The position numbers and the translations under genes are program-made. From Saccopteryx bilineata (lineage: Eukaryota > Chordata > Mammalia > Chiroptera > Emballonuridae), in assembly GCF_036850765.1 (NCBI RefSeq), contig NC_089498.1, forward strand, positions 52,379,795-52,443,794: a DNA stretch of 64,000 nt, written 5' to 3'. Each line of letters opens with the position of its first letter. Positions within the stretch are counted from its first letter, which is position 1. The notes beneath the pieces are model-generated. The model was not told where the DNA came from, did no database searches, and saw only the letters and a list, made by a program, of their open reading frames with translations. Positions 24,720-37,429 of the stretch are shown here, in pieces.

Positions 24720-25925
24720 AATAATCTTTGACAAAGGAGCCAAAAATACACAATTAAGAAAAGAAAGAAAGCCTCATTAGAAAACCACATGCAAAAAAAG
24801 TGAAACTTGACTAGTTTGTTCACTTGCACAAAAATTAATTCAAAATAGATCAAAGACCTAAATATAAGATCTGAAGCAATAAATTACATAGAAGAAAACA
24901 TAAGTACTAAACTCATGGACCTTGGCCATAGAGAACAATTTATGAATTTGACCCCAAGGCAAGGGATGTAAAGACAAAATAAATGAATGAGACTGTATCA
25001 AACTAAAAAACTACTGCACAGCAAAAGAAACTGACAAACAAAACCAATAAGCAACCAACCAAATGGGAGATGATATTTGCAAATAACAGCTCCGATAAGG
25101 GGTTAATATCCAAGATATATAAAGAACTCACAAAGCTTAGCAACAAACAAGCAAACAATCCAATTTAAAAATAGGAAGAGGACCTGAACAGACATTTCTC
25201 TCAAGAAGACATACAAAGGACCAACAGATATATGAAATGATGCTCATCTTCACTAGCTATTAGAGAAATGGAAATCAAAAATATAATGAGATACCACCTC
25301 ACATCTGTTAGATTGGCTATTATCAACAAGACAAGTAATAACAAATGTTGGAGAGGTTGTAGAAAAAAGAAACTCTCATTCACTGCTGGTGGAAATGCAA
25401 ATCAGTACAGTGGTACCTTGGTTTTCCTCGATAATCTGTCTGAGAACAATCGGGGAAATTTGAAACCGACAAATCCAAGGCAATTATTTCCATATGAATC
25501 AATGTAAATTCAATTAATTCATTCTAGACACTCCAAAATACATACCAAAAACACATTTTATAGAGAATAAATGTAGTGTTTAATACTAAGAACAATAAGA
25601 AATTAATATAAAATGAATATAAAAGACTAATGTAAAAAATAAATGAACATTTAACATGGCATTTACCTTTCTGAAGACTCTTCTTGGCGTATGGAAGACG
25701 GCGAAGACGGGAGAGAGAGGTGCAGATATTATTGTTTGGAAGGGGAATCCCCCTCCATAAGGACCTTAGGTATCAAGGCACTGTCTGGGGCCACTTCCCT
25801 TCTTGGTCTTTTGGCACTAGGACCAGCTTCAGAGTCCGTGGACCCATGTCGCACAAGAAAGCTGTCCAAAGAGGTCTGTTTCTGTTCTCCTTAAGATTTG
25901 CCTAAAATGGGGCACGACATTATCA

Positions 25926-27528
25926 TTAAACAAGTTGCATGTCATGAGTCACACTCACGACATGGCCTGCAACAGCTTTGTCTGGGTGATTTTTCTCCAT
26001 AAACTCCTGTGCCTTACTCCACATGGAGAAGATGTCCTTAATCTCTGAAGCAGGCACATTCTCCCATCTCTTCCTCCTCATCTGAAGCATCTGTTGTCCT
26101 TCTAGGTGAAGGTCCTGCAGCTCTTCAGTGGTGAGTTCTTCACTGTGGTCATACACCAACTCTTCCACATTCTCACCACTCACCTCCAAACCCATGGACT
26201 TCCCCAGATCAACAATTAACTGCACCACATGCGTAGGGTTATCAGGGGAAGGCTCAAACCCTTCAATATCTCTCTCGTACACACATCCTGGCCATAATTT
26301 CTTCCAGGCAGAGTTCATCGTCCTGGATGTCACTCCCTGCTAAACCTTATCTATGAGGCTAATGCAGTTGAGATTGTTGAAATGTTTTTTCCAGAATTCT
26401 CTTAAGGACAAATCTGTATCTGATATCCTCAAAGCACTTTTGAAACATTGCTTTTGTGTACAGGTACAGTTTCTTGAAATTTGAAGTGACATTCTGGTCT
26501 ATGGGCTGGATGAGTGGTGTGGTATTAGGGGGCAAGAACTTCACCATGATAAAACTGAACACCTCCAACAGTGTGTCTTCCAAACCTGGAAGATGTGCAG
26601 AAGCATTGTCCATTACCAGGAGGCACTAAAGGGGCAACTGATTATCCTGGAGGTATTTTTTCACACTCACGCCAAACAATTCATTCATCCATTCAATAAA
26701 AATTGGCCTTGTGACCCATGCTTTCTTGTTTGCCCTCCAAATCACACAAAATTTACTGTACTTTTAATCACATTGTTTCTGCTAACCACTCTAGGAGTCA
26801 CCAGTAAGGGCTTCACTTTATAATCACCACTAGCATTACCATGCAACAAAAGAGTTAGCCTGTCTTTCATAGGCTTATGTCCTGGCAGTGCCTTTTCCTC
26901 CTGTGTAATGAACATCCTCTTTGGCATTTTCTTCCAAAAGAGGCCAGTTTTATCACAGTTGAAGACTTGTTGGGGGATGAATCCTTTAGCTTCTATCTAA
27001 TCTTTGAATTTGGACACAAATTTTTCGGCCCCAGACTTGTCCAAACTGACACCTTCGCCATGCCTAGTAACACTGTGTATGCCAGTGCACCTCTTGAATT
27101 TTTTGAACCAGCCTCTGCTGACCTTAAAATCACTAAGTACACTAGCGTGCATCCCAGGCATTTTCTTAATGAGATCGGCATACAACAGCCTGGCCTTTTC
27201 ACATATGATGTATGATGGCCTCTGAAACAGAATTGTCATCTAACTGTTTTTGATTGATCCAAATTAATAATAACTGTTTGACATCTTCAATTGTTTGTGA
27301 TCTCTGTTTTGTTAGCATATTCATGCCTTTTGCTACGTTAGCCTCCTTTATAGCTTCCTTTTCCGCTACAATGGAACTTATCATGGATGGTGACTTCCCG
27401 TACATGCAGCTGATTTTAGCAATCTTGAAGCTGCTATTGTATTTTTCAATGATTTCCTTTATCAACTCAACCGTGTTCCTTGCCTTCTTCACAGAGCAGC
27501 TGGCTATGGAAGCTTTCTTTGGTCCCAT
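25926..27528 (-). pseudogene. Tigger-like transposase pseudogene
   Basis: Remains of a pogo/CENP-B-related transposase, related to the proteins that gave rise to the TIGD genes. The N-terminal helix-turn-helix begins MGPKKASIASCSVKKAR (27528 downwards). The CENPB-type DNA-binding half with SRGWFKKFK lies at 26997-27239. The DDE core has FNCDKTGLFWKKMP (first Asp, codon at 26952-26954), MDNASAH (second Asp, 26608-26610) and QPIDQN (third Asp, 26497-26499). The acidic C-terminus with TTEELQDL lies at 25926-26333. At least three reading-frame changes and one in-frame TAG at 26997 interrupt it, so no active enzyme can be made. Nothing suggests domestication: it has no intact frame and no splice signals. 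Confidence 0.93.
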
Positions 27529-27925
27529 GATGGAGCTAAAAGGAAAGGGTTAACTTATTAGCAAGGGAAACACTTAACAGGGACAATGAGATTTGAACAC
27601 ATGTCATTTTATCTTACGTACATTACGTACATTTTGAAACTGAAAAATGCAAAATAAACACATTACACCAAACACTGTATACTCAGTAATCACTTACATG
27701 TAACTGTAGTATTAGCACTCACAATCAATAAAAAAAGCACGAAAACACTGGAAAGCAATAGAATTGTTTGGCTAGATGCACAGGGTGATGCTCACACAAC
27801 AAGAAACAATGCCATATTGAACAGGAGAACACGTGAGTCACTCTTTGTTTTTGCAAAATTAGCAGCGAGGTCATGAGAGCATGCCGACAAAATCCGAGGA
27901 AACCAACAAAAACTGAGACAATTTT

Positions 27926-28314
27926 CTTTTTTTTTTGTATTTTTCTGAAGCTGGAAATGGGGAGAGACAGTCAGACAGACTCCCGCATGCGCCCGACCAG
28001 GATCCACCCGGCACGCCCACCAGGGGCAATGCTCTGCCCACCAGGGGGCTATGCTCTGCCCGTCAGGGGCGTCGCTCTGCCACGACCAGAGCCACTCTAG
28101 TGCCTGGGGCAGAGGCCAAGGAGCCATCCCCAGCGCCAGGGCCATCTTTGCTCCAATGGAGCCTTGGCTGCGGGAGGGGAAGAGAGAGACAGAGAGGAAG
28201 GAGGGGGGGTGGAGAAGCAAATGGGTGCTTCTCCTATGTGCCCTGGCTGGGAATCGAACCCGGGTCCCCTGCACGCCAGGCCGACGCTCTACCGCTGAGC
28301 CAACCGGCCAGGGC
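27926..28314 (-). mobile_element. SINE-A copy, reversed, two 22-bp units
   Basis: Target duplication gagacaatttt is perfect at 27915-27925 and 28315-28325, within the Tigger element. Two tandem CCACCAGGGG-type units lie at 28016-28059. The long frames on both strands here are SINE sequence. Confidence 0.96.
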
Positions 28315-28394
28315 GAGACAATTTTTTTATAGAAAAAATTGTAGAAAATCAAAACTGACGATAACCGAAGTCAACGAAAGCTGACGTATTACTG

Positions 28395-29025
28395 TACAAC
28401 CATTATGGAAGAAAGTATGGTGTTTTATCAAACAATTGATTGCTGGGTCAAATATCATATGACCCAGCAATCCCTTTACTGGGTATCTACCCCAGAAAAC
28501 TCAAAAACATTGGTACATAAAGACACATGTGCCCCCATGTTCACTGTAGCATTATCCATAGTGGCCAAGAAATGGAAACTACCAAACCAGTATTTGATAG
28601 AAGATTGGATAAAGAAAATGTGGTATATAAATGCAATGGAATACTACTCAGCCATACGAAATGATGACATAGTGCCATTTATGAAAACATGGATGGACCT
28701 TGAGGACATTGTATTGAGTAAAATAAGTAAATCCAAAAATGCTAAAAACTATATGATTTCACACATAGGGTAGACATAGATAAAAGTGAAGTGGTTATCA
28801 GGAACAGGTGGAGGTAGGGGAGGGAAGGGGTGTGTGGGAGGGAAAGGAGTGTGAAGTGGGAAGGGAAAGATAGAGGGACAGATATATGGTGATAAAAAGT
28901 GATTTGAATTTGGGTGATGAGTATACAACATAATCAATAGTTCAAATGCTATAGAAATGTTTTCCTGAACCCTTATTGATTAATGTCACCCTATTGAATT
29001 TAATTTCCTAAATAAATTTAAAAAA
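28395..29025 (+). mobile_element. L1 LINE, downstream part and 3' end
   Basis: Continuation of the L1 interrupted at 25407. The end of ORF2 is recognisable (IKKMWYINAMEYYSAIRND at about 28604-28660), followed by the 3' UTR with a G-rich 'ggagggaaaggagtgtg' part and the terminal 'taatgtcaccctattgaatt' ending in an A-rich tail. Confidence 0.93.
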
Positions 29026-29037
29026 TAAACTGTAAAT

Positions 29038-31723
29038 TTTGTTGTAGGTAAATAAATGTAATATTGTTTTCAAATGCATTTAAAAGACTTATAAAGGATA
29101 ACCCTGGCAAAGATATTTTTTTTGTTACAACCAAACTGACTTTTTCCCTGTAAGCAATAATATGGTTACTTGTGGTTACATTAAAATTAATATCTTTTTT
29201 GGCAAGACATAAAGACACTAAAAAGAAAACTACAGTTTTAATGAATCAATGAGAGAAAATTACAATCTAATAGAAAAACAGGCAAAAACAGAAATAGAAT
29301 TGGCCCATAAAATAATATGAAAAAAGCTTTGCCTCTGTTAATAATCAAAATGCCTACCTTCTTGGTAAAAATCAAACTTTTGACAATATCAAGTGTTGAT
29401 GATAAAATATAGTACAATATAAACTTTTATCCACTCATGTTGTAAGAATATAAGTTGGTATGATCTCTTTGTACCAAAAGTAAGTCAATACCTAGTAAAA
29501 CTGAAGGTGCATATGCTTTATAACCTTGTTCTTCATTCATAACTATTGATCTTAGTGAAACACTTTTCCATGGACACCTGAAAACATGTACAAAATATTC
29601 ATAGTAATGTTGTTAACACAACACAACCAAAATCTAAATGTAAAATAAACATAAAAGAAACCCACATTTACACCTACAGAAAATTAATAGAATGTTTAAT
29701 ACTTATATAATTTGAAAATATACAAATAGTAAATGGACTATAACTATATATATTAAAATAGATAAATTGCATAAATCCCAAGTAAAATACTAATCAAACT
29801 AAACAAGGTGTGGAAGAATACATGTGATATGGTATTATTTATATAAAGTTTAAAACCACACAAATATTTAGTATTTTTGTATACTTATATATAAAATCCA
29901 AAGATAAGCAAATATATGGTATTTATCTATGCAATGAAGTGGTTGTACATGTGCATGAGAGTGCACATGTGTACATACATTAAATTAGAGACATTAGAAA
30001 GGGAATCATGTAAATAAAATTCACCATATACATTTTGGAGGAGGATGGTGGAAAACATGATGGAGAGAGATTCAAAATTCTGCTATGTTACACAGAGGTT
30101 CAATTGTCAAATAAGACTCATAGCAATCATAGGTCTTACCCTTGATGAATTTGACTAGAATTTAAAGAACATAAGTAAACTTCAACTGCAGGAAAAATTT
30201 TTTCCCTGTATTTGCCTCAAACTATCATTTACAGGTTCTTATACTGTGCTTCCTCATTAGAAGAAATTTTGGTTTCGGAAAAATAGGACCAGGTTTTGAG
30301 TAGTATATGTAGAACATTATTTGCAAATATAGCTGCTTTGTGGACTCTTCAATTTTATAATCTTTTAATAATACAGGTAGGAAAATGCTTTGGTTTTGGG
30401 ACTCCTCAGTTAGGTAAGAAAATGTTTAGCTGAATAACTCTTATTCTCTAACTGGGTCTGCACTACAAGTCTATAAAGTCTAGATTTCTTTATAATAAAC
30501 ATTGTTTTGTTTATAAAACCAATTGACTGTGTACTAAAACGTTTTATTTGTCTAATAAATTGTTTTTGGTTAAATGTGTTGGTTGAACATATTCATATGT
30601 TTATTGACTATTTTGGTATTAAAGATTAATTTTATATGTCCCATTTAAAATATGTAATTTCTATTTTGATTCTTATTTTAAAATTATATATAGTTTAAAA
30701 TAGTTTTAAAGTGTAAATTATAAGACTACACATTATGTCTTATAGAAAATACATAAATTACTGAAAAACATAAAAATACATACTTTTATCTACTTAAAAC
30801 TCAAAGTAGTTAATGTTCTAAATAGCATTTTGTGGCAACAATAAAAGAGAAATAGTGATGAGATAACTATTTTGCAATCAAATGCATGAAAATTCTGAAA
30901 TAGAAATTGAGAAAAATTGAAGAAAAGGAGAAAATATAGAAAAAGCAACTGACTTTTTTGGGTACTTACTATTAAGCAGGTGCTTTGATAGATTTTCTCA
31001 TATACACACACTTACAACACACACACCCTATGATAAGCCTCTCATTTTTTTTTTGGATAAGGTGACTGGATAACATGGATTTAAACAAACTAAATAGATT
31101 CCATAGCTATTTCCATTTCACAGTATTGTGAATCACAAAGTACTTTGTGGTTTAAATGGAAGTAATGGATATACAGGTGAAGGTTAGAGAGGCTATTTCT
31201 ATATATTTATATTTATCTACTTGGAAATTTCTTCTGAATTAAAGATGCAAATGTCTATGATTAGTATTTGTTCATATTTTGAATGATTTATTATACATAC
31301 AAAGAAAAACTGTGAAAATTACAACTTTAAAGGAAACCTTTTAATTTTTGCTCTTTGAGCTGCCTACTTTTTCACATAATATTTTGGTCTAGTTAGGTTT
31401 TTACTTACATTTGTCATATAAGGAAAAAATGGTTTATTCTGTAGATGGCCCACTTTTATGTCTGCAAGTGCATTTCAGTAACATCTTTTTAAATAAAATT
31501 TCAAAATACACTGAAATTTCTTCATGGCCTGTATAAATCTGTCATTTTGAATTTCTAATATATTTTACTAACCAAATATCACATGTACAGTTATAAAATA
31601 TGTCCTTATATCTAATTTTGATGATATCTTATAGTATAATATACCTTAGTCCTTGACTTCTTTTAACACCCAATAGATGGGATAGAAATAGTTTTGTTGA
31701 ATTGCCAAATTGTGCAGATGATG
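29038..31723. other. PRKG1 intron with an old L1 3' end
   Basis: From about 29330 to 30060 a diverged sense L1 (late ORF2 plus 3' UTR) can be followed: 'ttttgacaatatcaagtgtt', then 'cattcatagtaatgttgt'-like text, then 'ggtgtggaagaatacatgtg'. The remaining parts are AT-rich with no recognised feature. Confidence 0.5.
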
Positions 31724-31737
31724 AAACTGAGGTTCAG

Positions 31738-32110
31738 GCCCTGGCCTGTTGGCTCAGTGGTAGAGCATTGCCTGGCATGCAGGAGTCCTGGGTTCAATTC
31801 CCAGCCAGGGCACACAGGAGAAGCGCCCATTTGCTTCTCCACCCCCCCTACTTCCTCTCTGTCTCTCTCTTCCCCTCCCGCAGCCGAGGCTCCATTGGAG
31901 CAAAGTTGGCCGGGGCACTGAGGATGGCTCTATGGCCTCTGCCTCAGGTGCTAGAATGGCTCTGGTTGCAACAGAGCGACACCCCAAATGAGCAGAGCAT
32001 CGCCCCCTGGTGGGCGTGCTGGGTGGATCCTGGTCGGGCGCATGTGGGAGTCTGTCTGACTGCCTCCCCATTTCCAACCTCAGAAAAATACTAAAACAAA
32101 AACAAAAACA
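31738..32110 (+). mobile_element. SINE-A copy, one 22-bp unit
   Basis: Head 'gccctggcctgttggctcag' with A box and B box ('ggttcaattcc', CpG lost), tail (AAAAC)n. Perfect target duplication aaactgaggttcag at 31724-31737 and 32111-32124. It contains an intact CTCF-core-like motif on the minus strand at 32001-32013. Confidence 0.96.
32001..32013 (-). promoter_or_regulatory. CTCF-core-like motif in SINE-A
   Basis: Minus strand reads CCACCAGGGGGCG, a full match to the known CTCF core consensus CCASYAGRKGGCR. Binding is inferred from the motif only. Confidence 0.5.
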
Positions 32111-32124
32111 AAACTGAGGTTCAG

Positions 32125-33055
32125 AAAGTGAACAATATATCAATATTTGTCAAAGATTGGTTTGTAGAACATTTGCATCTAAATCACTTACATTAAACTT
32201 TTGAAATTCAGATTTTGAAGACCCACTAAATCAGAACCTTAGGAACTTTTAATTTAAATATCCCCCCCCCACACACACACACACGCACAAACACACTGAA
32301 GTTTGCAAATCACTGGGCTAGTGTATTTCCTTACACATCAGTAAAAGCTCATCAGCATGCAAATTAGCATCTCTAAAATATAACTTAGTAAGATTGTTAA
32401 AAATTGCATTTCCATGGTTTTGTAACACTGTGGATGAGTAGTCAAATGAATGAGGGAAGAATAATAAGTAAATTCCCTCCACCTTTCATAGACCTTCTTA
32501 ATACTTATAAAAATTCTGGTCTTTGACAGCCAATCTCTAAATTCAAAGACCAGAAATATAGTATTTTTAAATGTGTTTAAGTGTCTGGCATTGTCTCAAG
32601 AAATTAGTTTTTCCATTTTATTTTCCAGGTATGTGTATTTTAATTTTTAACTTTTATGGTTGACACGTAGCCAGTACTGTGAATATTAGTAGAGCTGAAG
32701 GAGGAAATGAATTAATACAAAGGTAAAACTTATAGCATTTCTTGCCTTCTGTGGACTATTATTCAAATCACAAGTCCTGTATGGGCTGTGATAACTTGTT
32801 AGCAAGGAAGCGTTTGTGTTCAAACAATTTATAGATTTTTATTAAATATTTATTATAAGTTGCGGGAATGCAAAAAAAAAATCCACTTCTTTGAAGGGAA
32901 TATTATTTACTTTGATTTATAAAAGACATATATGTAATTTCTATATCTTTTAAATAAGAAATCTTGGTGAGCAAAACATATGGAAAATGAGGACGTGAAG
33001 ACTATAGTCAGAGACCTCTAGGAAAACTTCATGAAAATGTGACTGGCCTTTAAAT
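32125..33055. other. PRKG1 intron, no recognised element
   Basis: Contains a C-run/(CA)n patch at 32263-32297. Otherwise AT-rich unique DNA. Confidence 0.45.
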
Positions 33056-33059
33056 TGTG

Positions 33060-33450
33060 TAGAAATATATTCACTGCAGAAAAAAAAAATAGAAACAACA
33101 TGAATGTCCATGTAAGGAAATTTATAAACAAGCATATGTACAGAGTGAAAGAAGGCAATGGATGAACTATATTTATATCTAGTAACATGAAATAAATAAT
33201 GAAAAGAATGTTAAGAGACAAAATGTAAGTCACAGAATGATACATACCATATATTGCTATCCATATATTTTAAAAACACATGCATATGAACACATAAAAA
33301 AGGATTGGAGGACTGTGTATTCAATTTATTGTAATGGTTGCCTCATAAGAGGTAGGAAATGGGAATAGGAATGAGGATTCAATGAAATTCAAATTTCTGA
33401 ATAATTTACTAGTTTTTGAAAACAACTTGAAATTATAAAAAATATTTGGA
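33060..33450 (+). repeat. Old L1M-type 3' end near the exon
   Basis: Diverged sense L1 3' sequence: 'agaaacaacatgaatgtcca', then 'tacagagtgaaagaaggcaa', then 'ggttgcctcataagaggta', then 'gaataatttactag'. It ends about 125 bp before the PRKG1 acceptor. Confidence 0.5.
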
Positions 33451-33576
33451 GGTCATTTCTTTGGCCCTGTAGAGATAATATACTTGTATTCTTCATATAC
33501 GTGAATTTTAAAAAAGACATGGAATTAACATCATCAGTGTTCATTTGATCATCCAGGGTATTGTTTCTCTTTGTAG

Positions 33577-34356
<780 letters not shown>

Positions 34357-34730
34357 TTTTTTAATGTATTTATTTTTAGTGAGAAGAGGAGAGACAGAGA
34401 GACAGACTCCTGCATACGCCTCAACCAAAATTCACCTGGAAAACCCAGTAGGGGGCCATGCTCTGCCCCTCTGGGGCTACTGCTCTGTCAATCAGCAACT
34501 GAGCCATTTTTTTTAGCATCTGAGGCAGAGGCCACCGAATCATCCTTAGAGCCTGCTCAAGGCTAACTCACTGGAACCGATCAAGTCATGGTTGTGGGAG
34601 GAGAAGACAGAGAAAAGGGGGAGGAGGAGGGGTGGAGAAGCAGATGGGGGTTTCTCCTGTGTGCCTTGACAGGGAATTGAACATCTGCATGCCTGGCCAA
34701 TGTTCTACCACTGAGCCAATCAGCCAGGGT
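34357..34730 (-). mobile_element. Old, diverged SINE-A copy, reversed
   Basis: Recognisable head (reverse complement of gagccaatcagccagggt), 'gtggagaagcagatggggg' and one decayed repeat unit 'cccagtagggggccatgct'. Many substitutions and CpG losses place it among the oldest SINE-A copies here. Target duplication unclear. Confidence 0.88.
34445..34457 (+). promoter_or_regulatory. CTCF-core-like motif in old SINE-A
   Basis: CCAGTAGGGGGCC fits the CTCF core consensus except at its last base, despite the age of the copy. Low confidence as a real site. Confidence 0.35.
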
Positions 34731-37429
34731 TCTCTTATTTTCTAATAAGCAACACATCTCAATTATTAGTATATATAGATAAAAAACTTTTCAAAGTTCA
34801 GCGCTATTTGTACAATAAGCCACTTGAATAAGAATTAACCAATAACATTTGTTTTTGCATCCAATCCAGGTGTAGAAATGTTACGAGAGGAACAGCAATA
34901 AGATAAAATATACTTCTAAAATATTTAAAATAGTTTTGCTGCCATTTCAAATTATGCCTTTACTTTTAAAATTATAAGCAATTTTCTCTAAAAATGCTAC
35001 AAAGAAAGTTTAGAGTTTTAAAATTTTATTTTTCAATTACAATTTATATTCAATAATATCTTGTATTAGTTTCAGTTGTACAGCACAGTGGTTATACAGT
35101 CATATATCTTACAAAGTGATTTCCCCTATATTTCGAGTAACCACATAACACCATACATAGTTATTAAAACATTATTTACTATATTCCCTGTGCCATACTT
35201 TACATCCCTGTGACTATTTTGTACCTATCTATTTATACTTCTTAATCCCTACACCTTAAAAAGTTCATATTTTTTGAGCCATGCACAATCAGTTGCCAGG
35301 TCTTAATGTCTTACTTACTCTTTCACAGCTATGGAAATGAAGCAGTGATTTTGATAAACTATCTTACCCAGGCCACATCATCTTATGAATATTCAGAGCT
35401 AAAGGCATTTGCCTTTCTTTTTTTCTTTTACTGAGTTCATGTGATCCTATCTCATGAGTGTGTATTTGCCATTCGATTTTTCCAAGGGCAAAGTTGGAAG
35501 AAGTACCATGTTGATGTAGATGCACAAATGAATGCAATAAACATCATCTTCCTAGTATAAAATGCAAAAACATAACATTTTTACTTTAATCTTTCTTTCC
35601 CTTGATTATTATATATGCAGAATATTCTAGAAAAAAAATGCCACCTGCTTTTATTTGTTCAAGATTAAATGCCTCTGTGGAACTTGTGATTTCCAGCAGA
35701 GCCAAAGAACCAGAAACATTTTCAATCAGTTCTGATGAGATCACAAGTGGAACACCAGAAAATAAAACATAACTGAGAATTGACAGATTCTCTTTTGTGG
35801 CTTACTATCACTGAATTTTTGTGCCAATTAAAGAAAGCTTTTATGGTGAAAATACTTTCCTGGAATGTATCTTAAGAAGTCATGTTGGGGATATGATTTA
35901 CAAAAATGATGTCAAATTTTGCAATGATATCAAAATTTGTTAATGACCTCCCATCTGGATTGAATTCATTCTAGCATGTCTTATTCTTGTGAACTACCTG
36001 TTCTCACAACTCTCTTTTGAACCTAGGCGGCCGTCTTTTCACCCCACTCCCACCATTACCCGTAATACCCACTCCCAGCCTACCCCCATCTCTTTCTTTT
36101 TTACGTTTTTTACTATTATTTTGTCACTACTGAACTCAGTTTCCTGTGAGTGCCCTCCTAAATGTCACCAGGAATTTGCTACTTATGTCTTAAAACTCTT
36201 TCTTTTATTTTCATTTGACTTCACTTCTCAGCCACAGTTTTACATGGTTAACTCCCCTTTCCTTTAAATTCCCCATCCTCTGAGATCCCTACAATTGTTA
36301 GCACTCTTTACAATTTCTCATTTTATTTCCTATAATTCACCAGTGTTTTGTCCTCCCCTCTCACATTCTATACATCTTGATATGCATTCAGATCTATGAC
36401 TTTCATTTCTTTAATGAAAAGAAGTCCTAAATATTTATTTTGCCTTCAATTCAGCATCTGGCACTTTTCAAATACTTAACATGTCCGTGTTGAAAAACAA
36501 ATGAATAAATAAATGAATGAACAAAAGAGCCTCCCTAATCATGCCTAATCTTGCAATCTCTTCTGCCATTGATCACTTTTACTACTTGCTTGATGGCAAA
36601 TAAGGGGTTATAAACACGCTTGACTATAGGGGTCAGGTTGGTAATGTAAATAAGTAAAAGTAAGATGAGTAAAACTGGTGGCGAACTAGAAAGCCTTTTG
36701 TAATGAGGATAGCAATTTTTGAGCCCAAGTCATTGCTACCCTTTTTTTTCCCTTAAGGGAAGGCAGAAAAAACTCAGTACTTAAGAATATGTGAAATGCT
36801 GTTTTGTAACTTGATTTTAAAAGGAAGAAGCTCTGCAAGCACATGAAACATTTCTGCAAACAATTTCAATCTGTGAGCTTCCACTTTGTGATTTTTATCA
36901 ATCAGATATGCCTCTTTAAAACTCCATAACTAGATCCAATTGAAGGAAGCCTGTGAGGTTAACTCTCTAGATTATTTCCTTGTTTGGATTTTTTGCCATT
37001 GTGGTGTTTTGATGTTCTATGTCTGTGAGCTGTTTTTCACTTTGTTTCCATGTCCTTTTGGATATTGTTCCCTTATTTTAATTTTTCACCCCAGATTTTC
37101 CTACTCTTTATAAATCTGATTTGTTTTACTTGTTCTTCTTTAAATACTTAAAAGTTTATGTAACTTCAGGATATAAAGTTTTGGGGGCAACCACACATAT
37201 TCTTTTGGGTACTAGCTATGCTTTGCTGCAAATCAAATGATTTTTTTTACTTGAAACCTAAATTTTATAGTCAATATTCTCTGTATGCACATAACATAGC
37301 ATTTTAGATTATTGTTTTCTCACAAATAAAGGTTATGAGGACTGGGAATTTTTGTTTTTCTTTTTCAGCAGATTATTAAAATATTGGTGAATTTAGTAAT
37401 ATTAAAATAAATTCTTGACCATTCTTTTT
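34731..37429. other. PRKG1 intron with an antisense L1 3' relic
   Basis: At about 35020-35265 there is an antisense L1 3' UTR ('ttgtattagtttcagttgt', 'acagcacagtggttatacag', 'caccatacatagttattaa'). At 36440-36520 there is L2/MIR-like text. The remainder is AT-rich unique sequence without exons. Confidence 0.5.

Larger units (their letters stand above)
22246..25407 (+). mobile_element. L1 LINE, 5'-truncated, upstream part
   Basis: Sense L1 beginning within ORF2 before the reverse-transcriptase domain. Visible landmarks in broken frames are a 'ccaggaccagatggctcca' segment (SPGPDG-like motif), the RT active-site text at about 23658 ('tttttgcagatgatatgat', FADDMI), and the C-terminal part that starts the Cys-rich motif near 25350. 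Frameshifts and stops make ORF2 non-functional. It carries SINE-C, SINE-B and SINE-A insertions and a TA/CA microsatellite, and is cut by the Tigger at 25408. A possible target duplication is taaactgtcaaat (22235) versus taaactgtaaat (29026). Confidence 0.9.
25408..28394 (-). mobile_element. Tigger/pogo-type DNA transposon in L1
   Basis: A cut-and-paste element of the Tc1/mariner superfamily. Its left end, CAGTGGTACCTTGG at 25408, and right end (reverse complement starting CAGTAATACGTCAG) are related inverted termini. It is flanked by TA at 25406-25407 and at 28395-28396, the target duplication of this superfamily. The L1 text reads continuously across it (aatcagta / caaccattatgg). About 2.6 kb without the SINE-A it carries at 27926-28314. 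The transposase gene is on the minus strand and broken. Confidence 0.93.
19524..33576 (+). other. Complete PRKG1 intron, 14,053 bp, phase 0
   Basis: Bounded by gtaagc at 19524 and ttgtag at 33571-33576. It is filled by a SINE-B/hAT composite, the L1-Tigger-SINE nest (22246-29025), an old L1 3' end (29330-30060), a SINE-A (31738-32110) and another old L1 3' end close to the acceptor. Large introns are normal for PRKG1. Confidence 0.95.

Noticed and set aside
25926..27528. Domesticated TIGD-like gene
   Set aside because: The transposase frame has an in-frame TAG and at least three frame changes, and lies between transposon ends with TA duplications.
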